Origin: Dimorphilus gyrociliatus
Lineage: Eukaryota; Annelida; Polychaeta; Dinophilidae
Reading direction: 5' to 3'
Length of the DNA stretch: 64,000 nt
NCBI GenBank assembly: GCA_904063045.1
Contig: CAJFCJ010000012.1
Coordinates: 1-64,000, forward strand
Below are positions 37,314 through 51,108 of the stretch, one piece after another. The notes beneath the pieces are model-generated. The model did no database searches, had not been told where the DNA came from, and saw only the letters and a list, made by a program, of their open reading frames with translations. A program made the translations under genes and the position numbers. Within the stretch, counting starts at the first letter, position 1; the number at the start of each line of letters is the position of its first letter.

Positions 37314-39793
37314 TCATACGACCAAGCATGTAAAAGGTCCATATCCGTATTGATTTTTAGCTTGAATTTTAAATTCATATCTTTTGTTTGCATCTAGATT
37401 TTTAACTGTGAATGTATTATCTGTAAAATATTAGATGAATATTATTACATTTTATACGGTATAATAATAACACGTCAAAGCAGAACTACGTATCATCTAA
37501 TTTTATACAATAGAAAAAGTACATATACAGTATAACGTTGTTAGATGTAAACTAATTTCTTGTTTTAAATTACAGATATTTTAACTTACCAATAAAACTA
37601 GGCTTTTGAGTATTTTCACTGGTAGATAATGAATAGGTATAATTCTGCGTATAATTTGTTATTTCTATAACTACAGTCGTGTTAACACTCCTATTAACTT
37701 TAGTCTCTATGCCATTTAACAAATTAAATTCCGGTTGAAATCCTTGTAGTTTGCAATCTTGAAAATTTTTCGAATTATTGTCAGCATATTTTAATATTAA
37801 ATTATCATTTCGTCTAGGTATATAATTAGAAACATCTGTAAGGTTAAATATAAATTATTAAAGATCATTTAAAATCTATATTGGCTTAAACCTAACTGCA
37901 ATAGAAATCTCTTTTAAAAAATTAAAAATACTTTCCAAATGGCATTTTGCAATAGTCTGATAAGTTTCTCTTTAAAAACAGCCATCGAGTTTCATTTCCT
38001 GATGTATTATCTAGAATAGTTTTCAACACAATTCCTTTTTCACACGTCTTCTTGTAAGTAAAACTAATTTTTCAAAAAATAAAACGGTTTGAAACGGAAT
38101 GAAATTATCACTCATAAGATTAATATTACTTAAATTTAGGTATCTTTTCAGCTAAAGCTTTCATATGTTCGAAAAATGATGAGTTTCTTAAAGGGATCAC
38201 TTCTGTCAAGTTTCGAGATAGAGATTCAATTCTAAATGTAAATTCGGCTGTAGTTTTAAAAATTAATTAATAGAGTTTTTGTATGATCTGCAAAAAATAT
38301 GAAATTGAATATAGTATACATTTTTTCTGCGTTGTTTGCTCTGTTGACATTAAACTGGTCGGGTTTACCGATATCATCGGTTTAGTTCGAGCTGGAGTAT
38401 TTTCTGTTAGCGATGTCGTGTGAGAGCTCGTTGCCATAGGGATACTTTTTGTAGTCGGTGTTGTGTTAGGTTTTTTAGACGTTTGAATATTTTTAATTTC
38501 TACAAAGGTAATTGCAAATGATACTCGATTCATATTAGACTCTTTAAATTCTTCTTTTAATACGTTTTCCAATGTTTTCCCAAATTTAGCACCATCATTA
38601 TGTGATGATATAATTTGTAATAAGAAAGAAACAATAGCGCTGCCTTTAGTAATATCTGTCACTTGACACTTGACATTCCTGTAATTTTTTGATTCAATGC
38701 CTTCAACCTATCAGAATTAATTATTAATAGAAATTTAGCATAACTCAAATAACCTACTAAGCCACAAAACTCAGCTATAAATTTTTGATCTTTAGTCGTA
38801 TCATAACTCAATCCAAATTCACCTTGAATAGTAGCATTCCCGTTGAAAATAAATATGCCTTCTAAAAATTACATCAAGCGCAGTTAGTAGTTTATGGCCA
38901 AGGAATTGAAAATAAAAAACCATATTTACGTTTACTTTTCTGGGGAGAAGTGGAGGACTCTTTTTTCGACTTAGACTCTAAATATAGATTTCATTTTATG
39001 AATAGTGTATGCACGATTCATTATCTATTACCAATTACATGAAAATAACTATATAGCATACAGTGTAATATCTACCTTTTAAGCCGAGGGAAACGCCTAA
39101 GCCGATCGCTATGCCTATGAAAATAACAATGAAACCGCAACAGAGTCTCTTACAACTAAAGTTATGTGCGTTAGATTTTTTTGTAGCCTCAGGTGATGAA
39201 TCTTCCGTTTCACCTCTAGGCATGTCTGGTCCTAGTTCAAGAGTATTCTGTTCAATAATATCTTGAGTATATCCATCATATAATCCCGAATGTCTCTTCT
39301 TTTCTGCTTCGGCCTTTTCGTTATTGTTAGCTTCATAAGTGGCCTCTTCCTGAAGTCTTCTTTCAGATTCCAGTGTATTGTTTAATTCTTTTGTAGACGA
39401 ATGTTTTGAAGTGCAGGGCGATTCTATTGAGGCCCTAGTATTTACAGTGTATGACTGCTGTTGAACCGACGTTTCTATGTTTTGTTCAGGACTATTTATA
39501 GTTTCCATGTGAATAAAATCAGGAACAGGTGGAAAAGATTCAGCTCTGGAATCTCTAAATGTAGATGTTTCATCTCTGAGTATCGATTCTCTATGTGATT
39601 CTTGCAAAGAGTCAGGTCTGCTGTATGATTGCTCTAGCTGAGATATCTCACCGCTTCCGAAGTGATGGTTATTCTCATAATTTTCAACCACTTTTTCTAA
39701 ATCGTGTAAAGAGGGATGGTCGTCAGATGTATCCCGATCTACGGCTGATATCTCTTCTTTGACTTTTGCATCAACAGAATCTGCCGAAGTCAT
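37314..39793 (-). CDS. Type II membrane protein with two SEA-like modules and an FN3 domain
   Basis: Exons in order: 39793-39076, 38977-38936, 38861-38758, 38707-38320, 38247-38130, about 38065-37933, 37835-37590, 37420-37314. The first encodes a 210-residue acidic cytoplasmic region and then one transmembrane helix (CCGFIVIFIGIAIGLGVSLG). The next give an SEA-like module (IFIFNGNATI, then a K-G-S-A-I-V-S-F strand), a Thr/Pro/Ser-rich linker, a second SEA-like module (EFTFRIESLSRNL) and an FN3-type end (TVKNLDANKRYEFKIQAKN, then YGYGP). SEA modules typify heavily glycosylated surface proteins. Phases close except between the sixth and seventh exons (phase 2 meets phase 1), so a boundary is wrong or a base is missing. 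No GSVVV-type autocleavage site was seen. Confidence 0.65.
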
Positions 39794-40279
39794 ATTCGCT
39801 ACAAAAATAAAACGCTTGGAAGATAATTAATTGAAGAGGATTTTGCGTTCAAAGTTTCGATTTCACACGCGGAAGAGAAAACTCTTTATCGGTCTTGAAA
39901 GACTCGTACACGGTTGAATTCGGCTTTACTTATACCGGTAAAAATTTACAAAAAGGATTGATATTGAAAAGCATACAAGTGGTATTGTCAATACCATTTT
40001 AATTCATTCAGTGCCATCTACCGAATACTTTTTTAGAGAATCTTAAAACTTGGAAAATTATTTTCAATGACTAATTTTATTTAAAATAAGATTTTAAATG
40101 AATTTTTTACTGATACTAGTTAAGATTCTTTTGTCAAATTTCTGTATTTACTTGAATAGCGTATTGCAATTACTTTTATTTTATGACATCATTCAAGCGG
40201 GAGGTGTTTATTTGATACAAAGGAAGCAAAAATACACACAGCAGTAAAATAAATCAATAATTATAGCTGTTTTATTCGT

Positions 40280-43200
40280 TCAAGCGTGTTTTGTAGCTAT
40301 CTTTCCCTTTCCAATTTCACTGTTTTCATAAACATCATCTTTGTCGCTAGTTTCTCTTTCTATTTTATTAGCAAAATTATCTTGAGCTTCTTTTTTCATT
40401 TGCATCTTTTTAATAATTGCTATTCTTCTCTGTTCAATATCCGCTTTCGACTCTATTTTATTAATTAATTCCTAAAAATTGAACAAATTTATTTTTTATG
40501 TGGAAGACTATATCGATTTTTATCTTATATTTTCTCTCTCTTCTCTCTACATATTAGTATATTAGTATATCTATGTATATATATATATATTGTATATAAT
40601 TTTAGATTGTATTTAAGGGCGTTTACACAAATATTATAAATTTCATTATAAATAAGGCCGCAAGATATCTATTTTTCAAGCGTATTGAATACATTGCTAT
40701 TTATTATTCAGCTGTGGCTGTGCATTATAAGAAAAAAAATTCTTTAAATAGACAAGGAATTAAAAAAAAATGATTTAACTTCAACTACTTTTCATAAAAA
40801 TCTAAAAATATTTAATAGAATTATGATAATTTACTTAACAGATTAAGATTGTTGAAGTAGTTATTAAACACAAAATCTTTTAAAATCTCAATCTCTCAAA
40901 GTCTATAAATAAATTCTGCTTTACAATAGTAAATTTTTGAATTTATAGTTTTTATCTTGTAATAATTATTAACGAATTAGCTCGTTTTAATCGTTTAAGA
41001 ATGTATAAGCGCACTCTTTATAATCCTATTCTCTTAAAACTTATTTAATTTATAAAAAATTGAATAGTAATTAAATAAATTGATTAATATTTTGAGTATA
41101 TACCTCTGCTCCTTTTCTTTTTTCTTCAAGAGCCTTCTCCTTCTGAGATTTTAACCAGCTAGGTAATGATGCTATTTTCTCCTCCTGTTTCTTTTTAGTT
41201 GCTAATTGCTGTTAATATAACATGTATTTTAATCAACTACTTTTAAGAAAGAAAAAATGATTTACGTGTAGTTTGATTGCTCGTCGTTTTGTAGCTTGTC
41301 GAAATCTTAAATCCCCGATAGTATAAGCCAAGATAAAGTATAGAAACTATAAAACAATAAAATGTCAATAATAATTATAGTTTTAGAATCTATTAAATTT
41401 ACATTTAAATTTCCAAGTACAAAAAACGCTACTGGAATAAAAAACGGGAAAATCAACCACGTTCCAGTTGATAGTATTAAAGAGATGACAGTCTTCATAA
41501 ATAATTGCCTTTTAATAAAAAATATAAGATTTTAATAGGTTAAATACAAGTTTAATAATATTTCTTTAATTACAGTATATATTGGAAATCCAAATCCATA
41601 GGTAGGGCAACTCTATTGGAATTTTCATTATTAGCATCCTTCATAATACGATAGGTAAGTAATAGAAGAACGTAGCAAATCTAAAAGTGCGAAATAATTA
41701 GATAATCTATACTTTTTAAAATTCAATCAACTATACCAAATTCAATAATCCAATTGGTAGAAAATAAGAAGTTGAAATTACATGTTCAGCTTCCATCCAG
41801 CAGCTATAAAATATGATATAAATTCACTTAAAAAGTAATATATTAAATATAATTCAAAAAATTTTAGAGATGTTGAAATATAATTCTTCTTATATAGATA
41901 ACTTACAATTTTTTACTTGTATATTTATTCTCATTCATTAAAATTGCACAAAGAGCAGAAAAGAATGGAATTAGCCAGCAGGTGAATAGTTGCAACAATT
42001 TACCCCATTCAGTGTTGGTAGGCCGTAACTATTATAATTTAAAAAAAATATTCCAACTATAAACGAAGTAATTAATAAGTAAAATAGATACTTGATTGTG
42101 CATCCAAATACAAAGTGCCATTAACCAAAAAAAGGAGGCCAAAGATCCCCAATGCGTCATAAATGTTATAAATAAACAAGCTTCCTATAATAAGAAAATT
42201 ATTTAATTGTCATGGAAGTATTTATTACAAATTTAATTCTATAATTCCTCTTTTTATTGGATTTTACTATTATTTTAATATTACCTCATAATCCGTTGTC
42301 CAGCTTCCAAAGCAAATGGCTGCGCAAGCCATTCCATTAGCAAAAGCCATATTATTCAAAATGTAGAAATGTTTAGATAAAAATATACTATTCATTTTTA
42401 TAAAAAAAATGTATTAAATATGTTAATTAATCACGTTTTGAACTTACCCTAATAAAAAGTACATAATTACACAAATCACCATGAATATCAAGCCCATTGC
42501 AACTGTGAATAGAATAAGAGGATCTGAACTGAAAGATTTTTCAGTAGATATTGTTTCTACTCCAGGTTTAGATAAAACACCAAACGTTGTTGTATGATTG
42601 CATTGACATGTTACATAATATCTTCCATCTTCTTTACCCTGACTTACAATGTGACAACCTTCAGTTCCAAACAATTGTTGCGCCCTATTAATCGCTAAAA
42701 ATATACAGATAGGATCTCGACTTTTCTATATAAAAAGTTACTTATTGATAGAAATATAAATGTTCAAACAATTGTTTAATTACCGTTTCTAAGAAATGTT
42801 GAATTTGGATCTTTTTAGTGAAAACGTGAGTGTTTGATAAGGCGGAAACAATCTTGAAGCTTATCATTTCTGAATTAACTACTCTCGTGTTTTGAATAGG
42901 ACTATTTTAAAGGATAAATAAAGAATGAATTTTATAAAGATGAAATCATTAGAATAATTGGCTCACGGGTCAGTTGGTTTCTGAGTAGTAATATAATCTT
43001 TTAAATCAGCAGATACAACTTCGTGTTTTTCGTTTGGCATAAAAAGATGAAGCCATTTATAAGCAATTGTTATTCCGTATAATCTTTCAGGAGCACTAAT
43101 ATTGCTTTTCGAACATGTGTAATCATTTAGAAATGTTTTTCCTAGTGATATGTGAGTAATTCTTTCAGGTAAGGGTAACTTATAACCACCCCTTATATGC

Positions 43201-46200
43201 TTTGCCGGTGGAGTTGGTGTTGGAGGTTTTTCCGGACTTCTCCAAGAATCAGCACAAGGCAATAACTCAATACACATTTCTAAGAAAGAAAACGTGATCT
43301 ATATTTTTACCCATGACTTCTAATGCTACATCTGAGTTAGTGTAATTGCTTACCAAGTGAATCTTTTTTAAGACAAGTAGTTTGTGATTTTTCAATTAAA
43401 TATTTCTGTAATTGTTCTCCAAATTCTTCAGCGAGTATTGTTAATTCTAGTAAAACATTGGACTTATCATATTTCTCATTCTGTGAGAAAAGAATTCAAT
43501 TTATAATTATTTAATAATTACTAAATAGAGAAATATTAATAGTTGTACTTGAATTAGATCATCCCATTGTTTTTTATTATTCTTGTGAAATATTCCACTC
43601 AATCCAGTTAATAATGACTAAGAAAATATAAAAAACAGGACTATTTTAACTATACCGTATTAATAATTTTGTATAGATGCTACTTACATCAATGTAATTC
43701 TGCTTTTCCAATGCCGTTTCAGCTGAATCAGTTAAGAAATTTATAGACAATAGAGTTTGAAATATTTGCTTGCAAGCTATTATATCTCCAGATTGCTTTA
43801 TATTCACTGGAATGCACAAATCAGTAAATCCTTTCATTACTGTTAATCTCAAACTATCATTTCCAGAGACGTAGTAAGCCTGTAAAGTAAATTATGAAAG
43901 AGTTATCGAATATACATTACTGTACTACTATAAATTCGTTACATTATGTAAGACGTTATTGAATGATTGATCTTGACAATTCGATTGATCAAAATCTTTC
44001 CAGTTATTAGGCCCAATGCATTGTCGACTTACAGCTCCTAGTTAATAGAATTATGTTAATGAAGAAATAATTTATTAACTTTTCAATATACACAACCAAT
44101 TAAAGGAGAAGGACAAGGTAATTCAGCTACATTGCCAACATCAGTTTGTGGCCAAAATTTATTATCGTACGCCTCTTCTCTTTTACAAAACGGTGGATCT
44201 GTGTATAGATACATTACATTTATTTATGAAATTATTAGATAAAAAGTTATTAATACTTGTTTTCCCAGGAGGGAGTTTTGTTGTAGTTTTTTCATTGTTA
44301 GGACAGGAACCTTGACAAGAGACCGTTTGTATCTCTGCATCAGAGTAGTCACCAGCTCCTTTACAACTTCTCCCACCATTTATAGGTTTCGGGTTATCGC
44401 ATGCCCGTCTCCGTGTTTTCTCACCAGCACCGCATAATACGCTACATCGAGACCAGACAGCCCATTCAGACCACTGTCCATCAACTGTAACAAAATATAT
44501 TAGAATTTAATTAACATTTATTTCTATTATTAAACGTCATTGAGAATCTAGTAACGAACCAGGACACTTTTGTTTAGCACACTCTTTAATTTCAGTCTGC
44601 CTATCAACTGGAACAAGGTTTCCATTAAATGACTTGCTATAATCACATGCTTTTCCTTTACCCGAAGGTACTGGGTCTGTACAAGTCCTGTAATAACTTA
44701 TTTTTTTAATATCATATAAAAATGATATCAATAAATAACCTTGATCTTGTAATCTGACCACCTCCACAAGATTTTGAGCACCATGACCAAATTGACCAGT
44801 CAGCCCATTTTCCGTCTGAATTAGTCTTTGGGCAAGGTACAAAGGTACAATTTCTTACAGTCGTGCCTTTGCCCGAACAATACTTGCCCCCAGCAGACGG
44901 ACTCGGATTATTACAAGATCTGTAACATATGTCAACAGTAAAGAAGATCTTTAAAGAAAATATTTTTCATAATATCTTACCTAATTCTTACTTTGAGGCC
45001 ATGTTCACCGCAAGTTTTATCACAATTGCTCCAAGCAGACCATAGACCCCATTTACCATCCGTAGCTGGACACTTAATCACAGTACAATCATCTGACTCT
45101 GTACTATTGCCCGAACATTGAGCTCCAAGACCTTGAGGTGTTGGGTTATCACATTTTCTTATTCTAGTTGTTACACCTAATCCACATGTTTTACTACACA
45201 TTGACCAAGCTTCCCAAGTTGACCATCCACCATCAGCTAACAAAATGAAAAAACCTCTTAAGACTTAGTTTGAAACATCAAGTATTTATTTACTTGAACA
45301 TTCTGTAGCAGTTTGACAGGGCGTTGTTTCATTATGATCACCTTTGCAATAAAGTCCGCCAAAGTACGGTGTAGGATTATTACAAGATCTTTGCCTAAAT
45401 TGCGTTCCAGATCCGCACGTAGCAGTACAGGAAGTCCACGTGGACCACAGTGACCATCCACCATGTTCTATTTTAATTCACAATTAGCTATATAATTTAA
45501 CTATATTGAAAAATCAGTTTTACTTGGACATGGATATAAATTACAACCAACGTATCTTGTTTGAGTTGAAAGTTGATTGGCATCTCCAAATGGACAGATT
45601 CGACCGCTATTCACTTTTAAAGATATTGTTCTATTTACGAGTTTTTTTTAATTTAATCAATTAACTTACGCGGAGCTGGATTATTACATTTCCTAAATCT
45701 GACTCTTTGACCCCCGTTACAAGTTCTAGAGCAAACTGTTAAAACTTTCCACTCTCCCCATAATCCATCTACATTGGGACACGTATGATTATTACAAAGC
45801 TGCGTTTCACTTTCAACTGTTGTGGAGACATTACAAGGAGTGCCTCCGTAGGCTGTTGCAGGGTTATTACAAAACCTCTGACGAATTTGATTTCCTCCTT
45901 CACAGCTAGAACTGCAGCTACTCCATATACTCCACAGACTCCATGATCCATCTACAGGACATTTTGCTATTTCACACAAATTTTCTTCAATAGGATCCCC
46001 TTTGCATGAGCTACCACCATTTGCTGGTGCTGGATTAGTACACGATCGTTTTCGAGTTCTGATCCCTGATCCGCATGTCTTTGAACATGTTGTTGTGAGA
46101 CTCCACGGTCCCCACTGACCATTAACTACGTCACTGGCTGTATAATGAGTTATTTAAAATATTACAAAAGTTTAAACTAAAAAAAATTATAGAAAGTTTC

Positions 46201-46983
46201 ATACCAGGACAATTATTAGTAGCACAAGCAACAAAATCTGTACCAATACCAGGACAATCCAACCCATCAACTGGGGCTGGATTGTTACAAAATCGTTTTC
46301 TTGTTCTTGTTCCACCGCCACAGGTTGTGGAACAATCCCCAAATTCAGACCAAGATGACCACTGGCCGTTGACTAATATGTAAAGAGTTAATAATACAAA
46401 AACTGTTCAGAAAAGAGAGATAAAAAAAGCTGATGAATAATTACTTGGGCAATTTTGTGTTGAACAACTTTGCATGTCTTTTTCACTACCCACGCAATAA
46501 TCTCCATTTGTCGGTACATTACAACTTCGAATTCTTGATTGACTTCCACCTCCACAAGTTGCCGAACAAGGAGACCAAGGATTCCAGTTATTCCAAGATC
46601 CTTTTTCTCTACAAGGATTAAATGAGCAGGGTTCATTCTGTCAAAAAATATTAAAAACTAGGAATAAAAGTAAAAGAAATAAACAAATTAAGAAACCTAC
46701 ATCGATATCATTACCCGTACAAGGTTCAGAAAGGCACGTTCTATTTCTTAATAAAATTCCTCCGCCGCAGCTAGAACTACATGAACTCCAAGCGTTCCAT
46801 TCTGACCATAAGGCTTTTAAAAAGTCAATATATCAGATGATCGTTATATAAAGAAGATTATAAAATTTAATATATAAAAGAAGATAAAAGTCGTAGCCTT
46901 AATATTAGCTAACTTTTTTCGTTACTCTGTTTACCTGTTGTATAGTAGAATGATCCAAGTATATAAAGAAGTTGAATAAACAT
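40280..46983 (-). CDS. Adhesion GPCR with about eleven TSP1 repeats (ADGRB/BAI-like)
   Basis: A minus-strand gene of many short exons. It starts with a signal peptide exon at 46983-46937 ([16 protein letters not shown]). Thrombospondin type 1 repeats (W-x-x-W-x-x-C with C-G-x-G) follow near 46.80, 46.58, 46.35, 46.10, 45.95, 45.77, 45.46, 45.23, 45.05, 44.85 and 44.49 kb. Next come a hormone-receptor domain (about 44205-43975), a GAIN region (about 43880-42660), a GPS ([12 protein letters not shown] near 42600), and seven helices spread over exons between 42540 and 41285. Tail exons at about 41215-41110 and 40475-40280 end the gene. TSP1-HormR-GAIN-7TM is the plan of brain-angiogenesis-inhibitor receptors, which have four or five TSP1 repeats. 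The GPS has Thr where the P1 Leu is usual. The tail does not end in a TEV-type PDZ ligand. Confidence 0.88.
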
Positions 46984-48138
46984 TTTGGAAAGTATTAGAT
47001 TAATCCGATTTTAAATACAAGGAAAATCTTTTATTAGAGAGCAATTAATCCATATTAAAAGAAATGCTTAATCAAGACTAAGGGTAATTTGTTCATATTT
47101 TGCTGTTGCTCAAAACAGAAAAAACTAAACAATTGCAACGCTACCTTTTGTCTAATGAATTAATTATGTGACAACAATGGGTCGGTTTATTATTATTTAG
47201 GTTCATTAGAATAATTAATGTCTTCTTTTTGTATAGTTTTTATTAACTTATATGAAAGAAACTATTTAAATATGCAACATTTGCTTTCATGAAAACAATA
47301 GGCTTAAGGTTGAATCTAGTTTTAGCACTTGTTACCATAATATCTTCTGTATGTGTCGGTGTTTAAACATAAAATGCGTTAACATTTCAGCACAAGCGAT
47401 GTAAATAATGTTTAAAGATATTCTGATAAAGGAACTTTTATCCAGTAATATAACATTTATATGTTAATTAAAAATGAATAGCAAATAGCTGGTTACTAGC
47501 TGTTATGAATTAACCTTCTTTCCCCAATAAACTAGCCTTTTCTTAATCTAATAGCTAGACATTTTCTGTAAAGAAAAATAACGTCATCATCATCCCTGTG
47601 AATTTAATAAATTAAACAAAAGTGTTTCTCAAGGCTAAACTTATTCAATTCATCTATTAGCAAGTAATAAATCGTTCTTTTAAAGTGATCGCTATCGGTA
47701 TATGCGAGTTGAATAAATCGTTATTAATTAGCGAAAGGTCATGCTAATATAATTCTTTTTTTTTTCTTTCTATATAGGCTAATGTTTCATGATACAGTGA
47801 CTTATTCTCCAATGGAAAAATATCTTATCTCTTTTTCAATTATTACTGTTACTATAAAATATCATAAATATTTAATTAAACTTTTCTAAACGTAGATATG
47901 ACAGATATCATCTTTAAAAGATGTGATAGTTACAAATTCAACACTGTATATATTTATCTGTATACAATATCTGTGTAGAGTTTACGAGACAAATGCACGT
48001 AGACATATCTTTATGTAGTATACATTTTGTAAATATTGAAAAATATTAAGCCTATATATAAAAGTTGAATTCTCTTACAATTAAAACAGTTTTTCACAAC
48101 ATATATTATGACTTTTTCAATAATTAACTATTTTCCTT
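46984..48138. other. Spacer upstream of adhesion GPCR
   Basis: AT-rich with no supported gene. It carries the promoter side of the adhesion GPCR and the 3' flank of the LRR-Ig gene, both on the minus strand. Confidence 0.6.
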
Positions 48139-51108
48139 CTATTTTAACAGAATTATTGCGTAGATTGAGAGCCATAGGATTGACTGGTAGAAAGTAGAGC
48201 CACCAGATGACACTGCCTGATCATAAGAAACTTTTCTTTTAATTACTATAACGTGAATTGTAACGTTTGAGGCGGAACTGCCAATTATGTTTGATGCAAC
48301 GCATTTAAAAGTTCCAGCATGTGATATGTGAACATTCTTAAGAATTAGTTGGTTCTTAGTATAAAAATTTTTCCTATCTCCATTCGGAGCAGCACTAATC
48401 TTTTTTCCGTTGGGATGCCACCACGTGACCATAGGAGATGGATCACCCCATGCGTTACATAGTAATTTTACTGTTGTTCCCGACTTTGCAGTGAGATCCT
48501 GAGAAATAGTTTCAATATTTGGCTTATGGCATGAATATTTTGCACTTGATAGTCCCTCGGAAAAAGTTTTATTCACAAAACACCTAGCACCTACTATTCT
48601 AGCCTTAGAGGTTTTAATGACCTTTTTAAGCCATTTAATTTCGCAATTACAGTGCAACTGATTCCACCTTATGGAAAAGATGTGTAATCTGTTGAAAAGG
48701 TTTTGTATGCTAGGACGTAAAGAAGTGATCCGATTTCCATCCAGATACAAGGATTTCAATTTAGGTAATCCTCTGAAAAATGTAGAAATAGGGAAGGAGA
48801 ATGAGGTATTAACAAGACTTAATTTCCCAAGATTTTTCAATCCGTACTTAGATATATCACGTGATCCAATAGGGTTATGATCGAGGATTAGCTCCTTAAA
48901 GTAAATCAAGTCTCATAAAAATCATAATTTATTTTCTTTTTAAAGAGAAAGGCGACAAGAGCTAATATAATATAGCAAGTTTGACAATTTATTTGTGTAA
49001 TGGATTATTTATTTATTACTAATAGGAGCATTATATGAAATTTTCTTTCATAACTCTTTGTCTTATTTAAAATAAATGAAAATTATAAACTTTATATAAA
49101 GAGAATTGTAGATAGTGAAATAGAAAGTGTGAAATATTTAATATTTTCCTTTTTTTTATCAATTGCTTAACCTCTACAAGCTAAGAGTTAAGAATAAAAA
49201 TTGACAGATTGACCCAATCTCTTTTCTCTTTTTTCGGATATGCTTTATAGAGTAAATTATATACCTTCTTATTTATACTTTGGATTATCGATTACGTACA
49301 TAGAGCATATAAGAAAAATTGTTTCCTATTGAGTTTGGAATTTACTAGAATAAAAAAATTTATTTCGGTAAATATCGATCGAAAGTGTTCGAAATGGAAT
49401 TAATTAATTTTATGCCAGAGAATGAAGAATTTGAATAAGTAATTCTCCAATATTTGACTAGAGTTATTCTTTAAGAGTAAAATGTAAAAGTACAATGATA
49501 GGATATTATCTTGGCTTTTCATTGTAGTTCATAACTTTAAGATTTTTGTTTACTTTTCTTATACACAAAGAAATTTATATAGTTACTGGAATCGTTTGTC
49601 CTAGATACGATAAACATTAAACTCTGGACTCGATTTAAGGATAAATATAGATCCCTCAAGACGGATATTTTCCTATCCTTATGGATAACTATAAAATCGA
49701 ACAACAGCTTTTAAAAAAAAAACAAAATAGCTAACTCCTTTTTCGAGTAATCCACATTTATATTTTCATAGTATGAGCCCCGAAGGGATACTTCCGTCTT
49801 ACAATTGCTCGAATTCTTTAAAGAACATAATATAGTCCTTCTCCTTTCTAGCTATTTAATAACCTATATAGATTAATTATTCTCCAGTCGTTAGGGTTAT
49901 ATATATACTGTATATACAGTATACATAAAAGAGAAATATATCAAGACGTAGATTAATGATCAACTGATAAAAGATATAAATAACTAATAATAGAGAAACT
50001 TCTTAAGAAATATCTTTTATCTCCTCCTTTTTTAACTCAATATATGAAATCTTCTTCTAAAAGTGTTTAGATAGAAAACATTTTCAACTGTCATTGTTAA
50101 AAGTATTGCCACTAAACATATTTTTAATCATAATATCTTACTTTTAAATGTAATTTTTTTACATAATAAAGAGTTTATCTACCTTTCTCTCTTATTAAAA
50201 TATTATACAATAGATAGCTGTTAATGTCTTGTTTGTGAAACTAGCTTAAAAATAATAAATCCATAAATAACTAAATGAATAAGTTAAGAAAATAATTGAT
50301 TTCTTTTCTAAATATCTAAACTCTCGACTAACCTATAAAATTAAATGATCGATTGAAATATGATAATTATTTAATAGTTAGGAGACTTTTCTCTTTGATT
50401 TACTTTAACGAGTAATTGTTTCAGGAAAGAAATTTGAATAATACCGTTTCCAGTTAGATTTAGGAAATTGAGGTTAAATCCTTCAAAAGAATTATCGTCT
50501 AGAATTAACGGAAGTTTTGAATAGGACCACTCGAATCTTTTCAAACTTGTTTTTAACGCTTTCAATACACTTGTAGATCGAATCGAACAATTCCTCAACA
50601 ACAAATTTTCTACCCGACACTTCTGGAATGCTGCTGGATTAACGAATGTTAATCCATTTGATGTTAGGCTTAAATTTTTTATATTCGCTCTATAAAATGA
50701 GCGAGCTTGGAGCTGTTCAATAAGATTTGAATCTAATTTCAAGTTTTCGCACCTTAATGATGTGAAAGTGTTAGTTAATATCCGACTGATTTGATTATAT
50801 CTCAAATCCAAATAATTTAGAGTTAATCCTCTGAAAGAATCCGAATCGATATGCTTAATTCCAGATTTCCTTAAATCTAATGTTGTTAAAGAGGTAAATT
50901 TCTTAAAATCAAACTTTTTTATCCTCTTAAAGTTATTTCCTCTCAGATAGAGTTCATTCACAGATTTATGAATTTTAGGAATTACAGTCAAATTCTTGTC
51001 ATTGCAGGCTACTAGATGAGAACCATGAGAAAAGCAAAAACAATATTCCGGGCAAATTAGAGAATTGCATAATATCAGCTTTAGGAAGATTATGCAAATT
51101 AGGAGCAT
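48139..51108 (-). CDS. LRR-Ig cell-surface protein, probably GPI-anchored
   Basis: Two exons, 51108-50404 and 48894-48139, join in phase 0 to 486 residues. A signal peptide (MLLICIIFLKLILCNS) precedes an LRR N-cap (CPEYCFCFSHGSHLVAC) and roughly ten LRRs (LTTLDLRKSGI, LNYLDLRYNQISRI, LKSLYLDGNRI). A C-cap with WNQLHCNCEIKWLKKV follows, then one I-set-like Ig domain (KLLCNAWGDPSPMVTWW, then HAGTFKCVASNIIG). The protein ends in a short hydrophobic tail (SILWLSIYAIILLK) after a small-residue GGS stretch, which suits GPI addition or a terminal helix. LRR-Ig proteins act in neuronal adhesion and guidance in animals. The single intron of 1509 bp is far longer than its neighbours' introns. Confidence 0.9.

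Noticed and set aside
40286-40468. Plus-strand frame of 60 codons
   Set aside because: It is the antisense of the last coding exon of the adhesion GPCR, whose minus-strand reading is a coherent Lys/Glu-rich tail ending at 40280.
45258-46636. Alternative minus-strand frames within the TSP1 region
   Set aside because: They lack TSP1 cysteines; the adjacent frame gives continuous W-x-x-W-x-x-C repeats with good splice sites.
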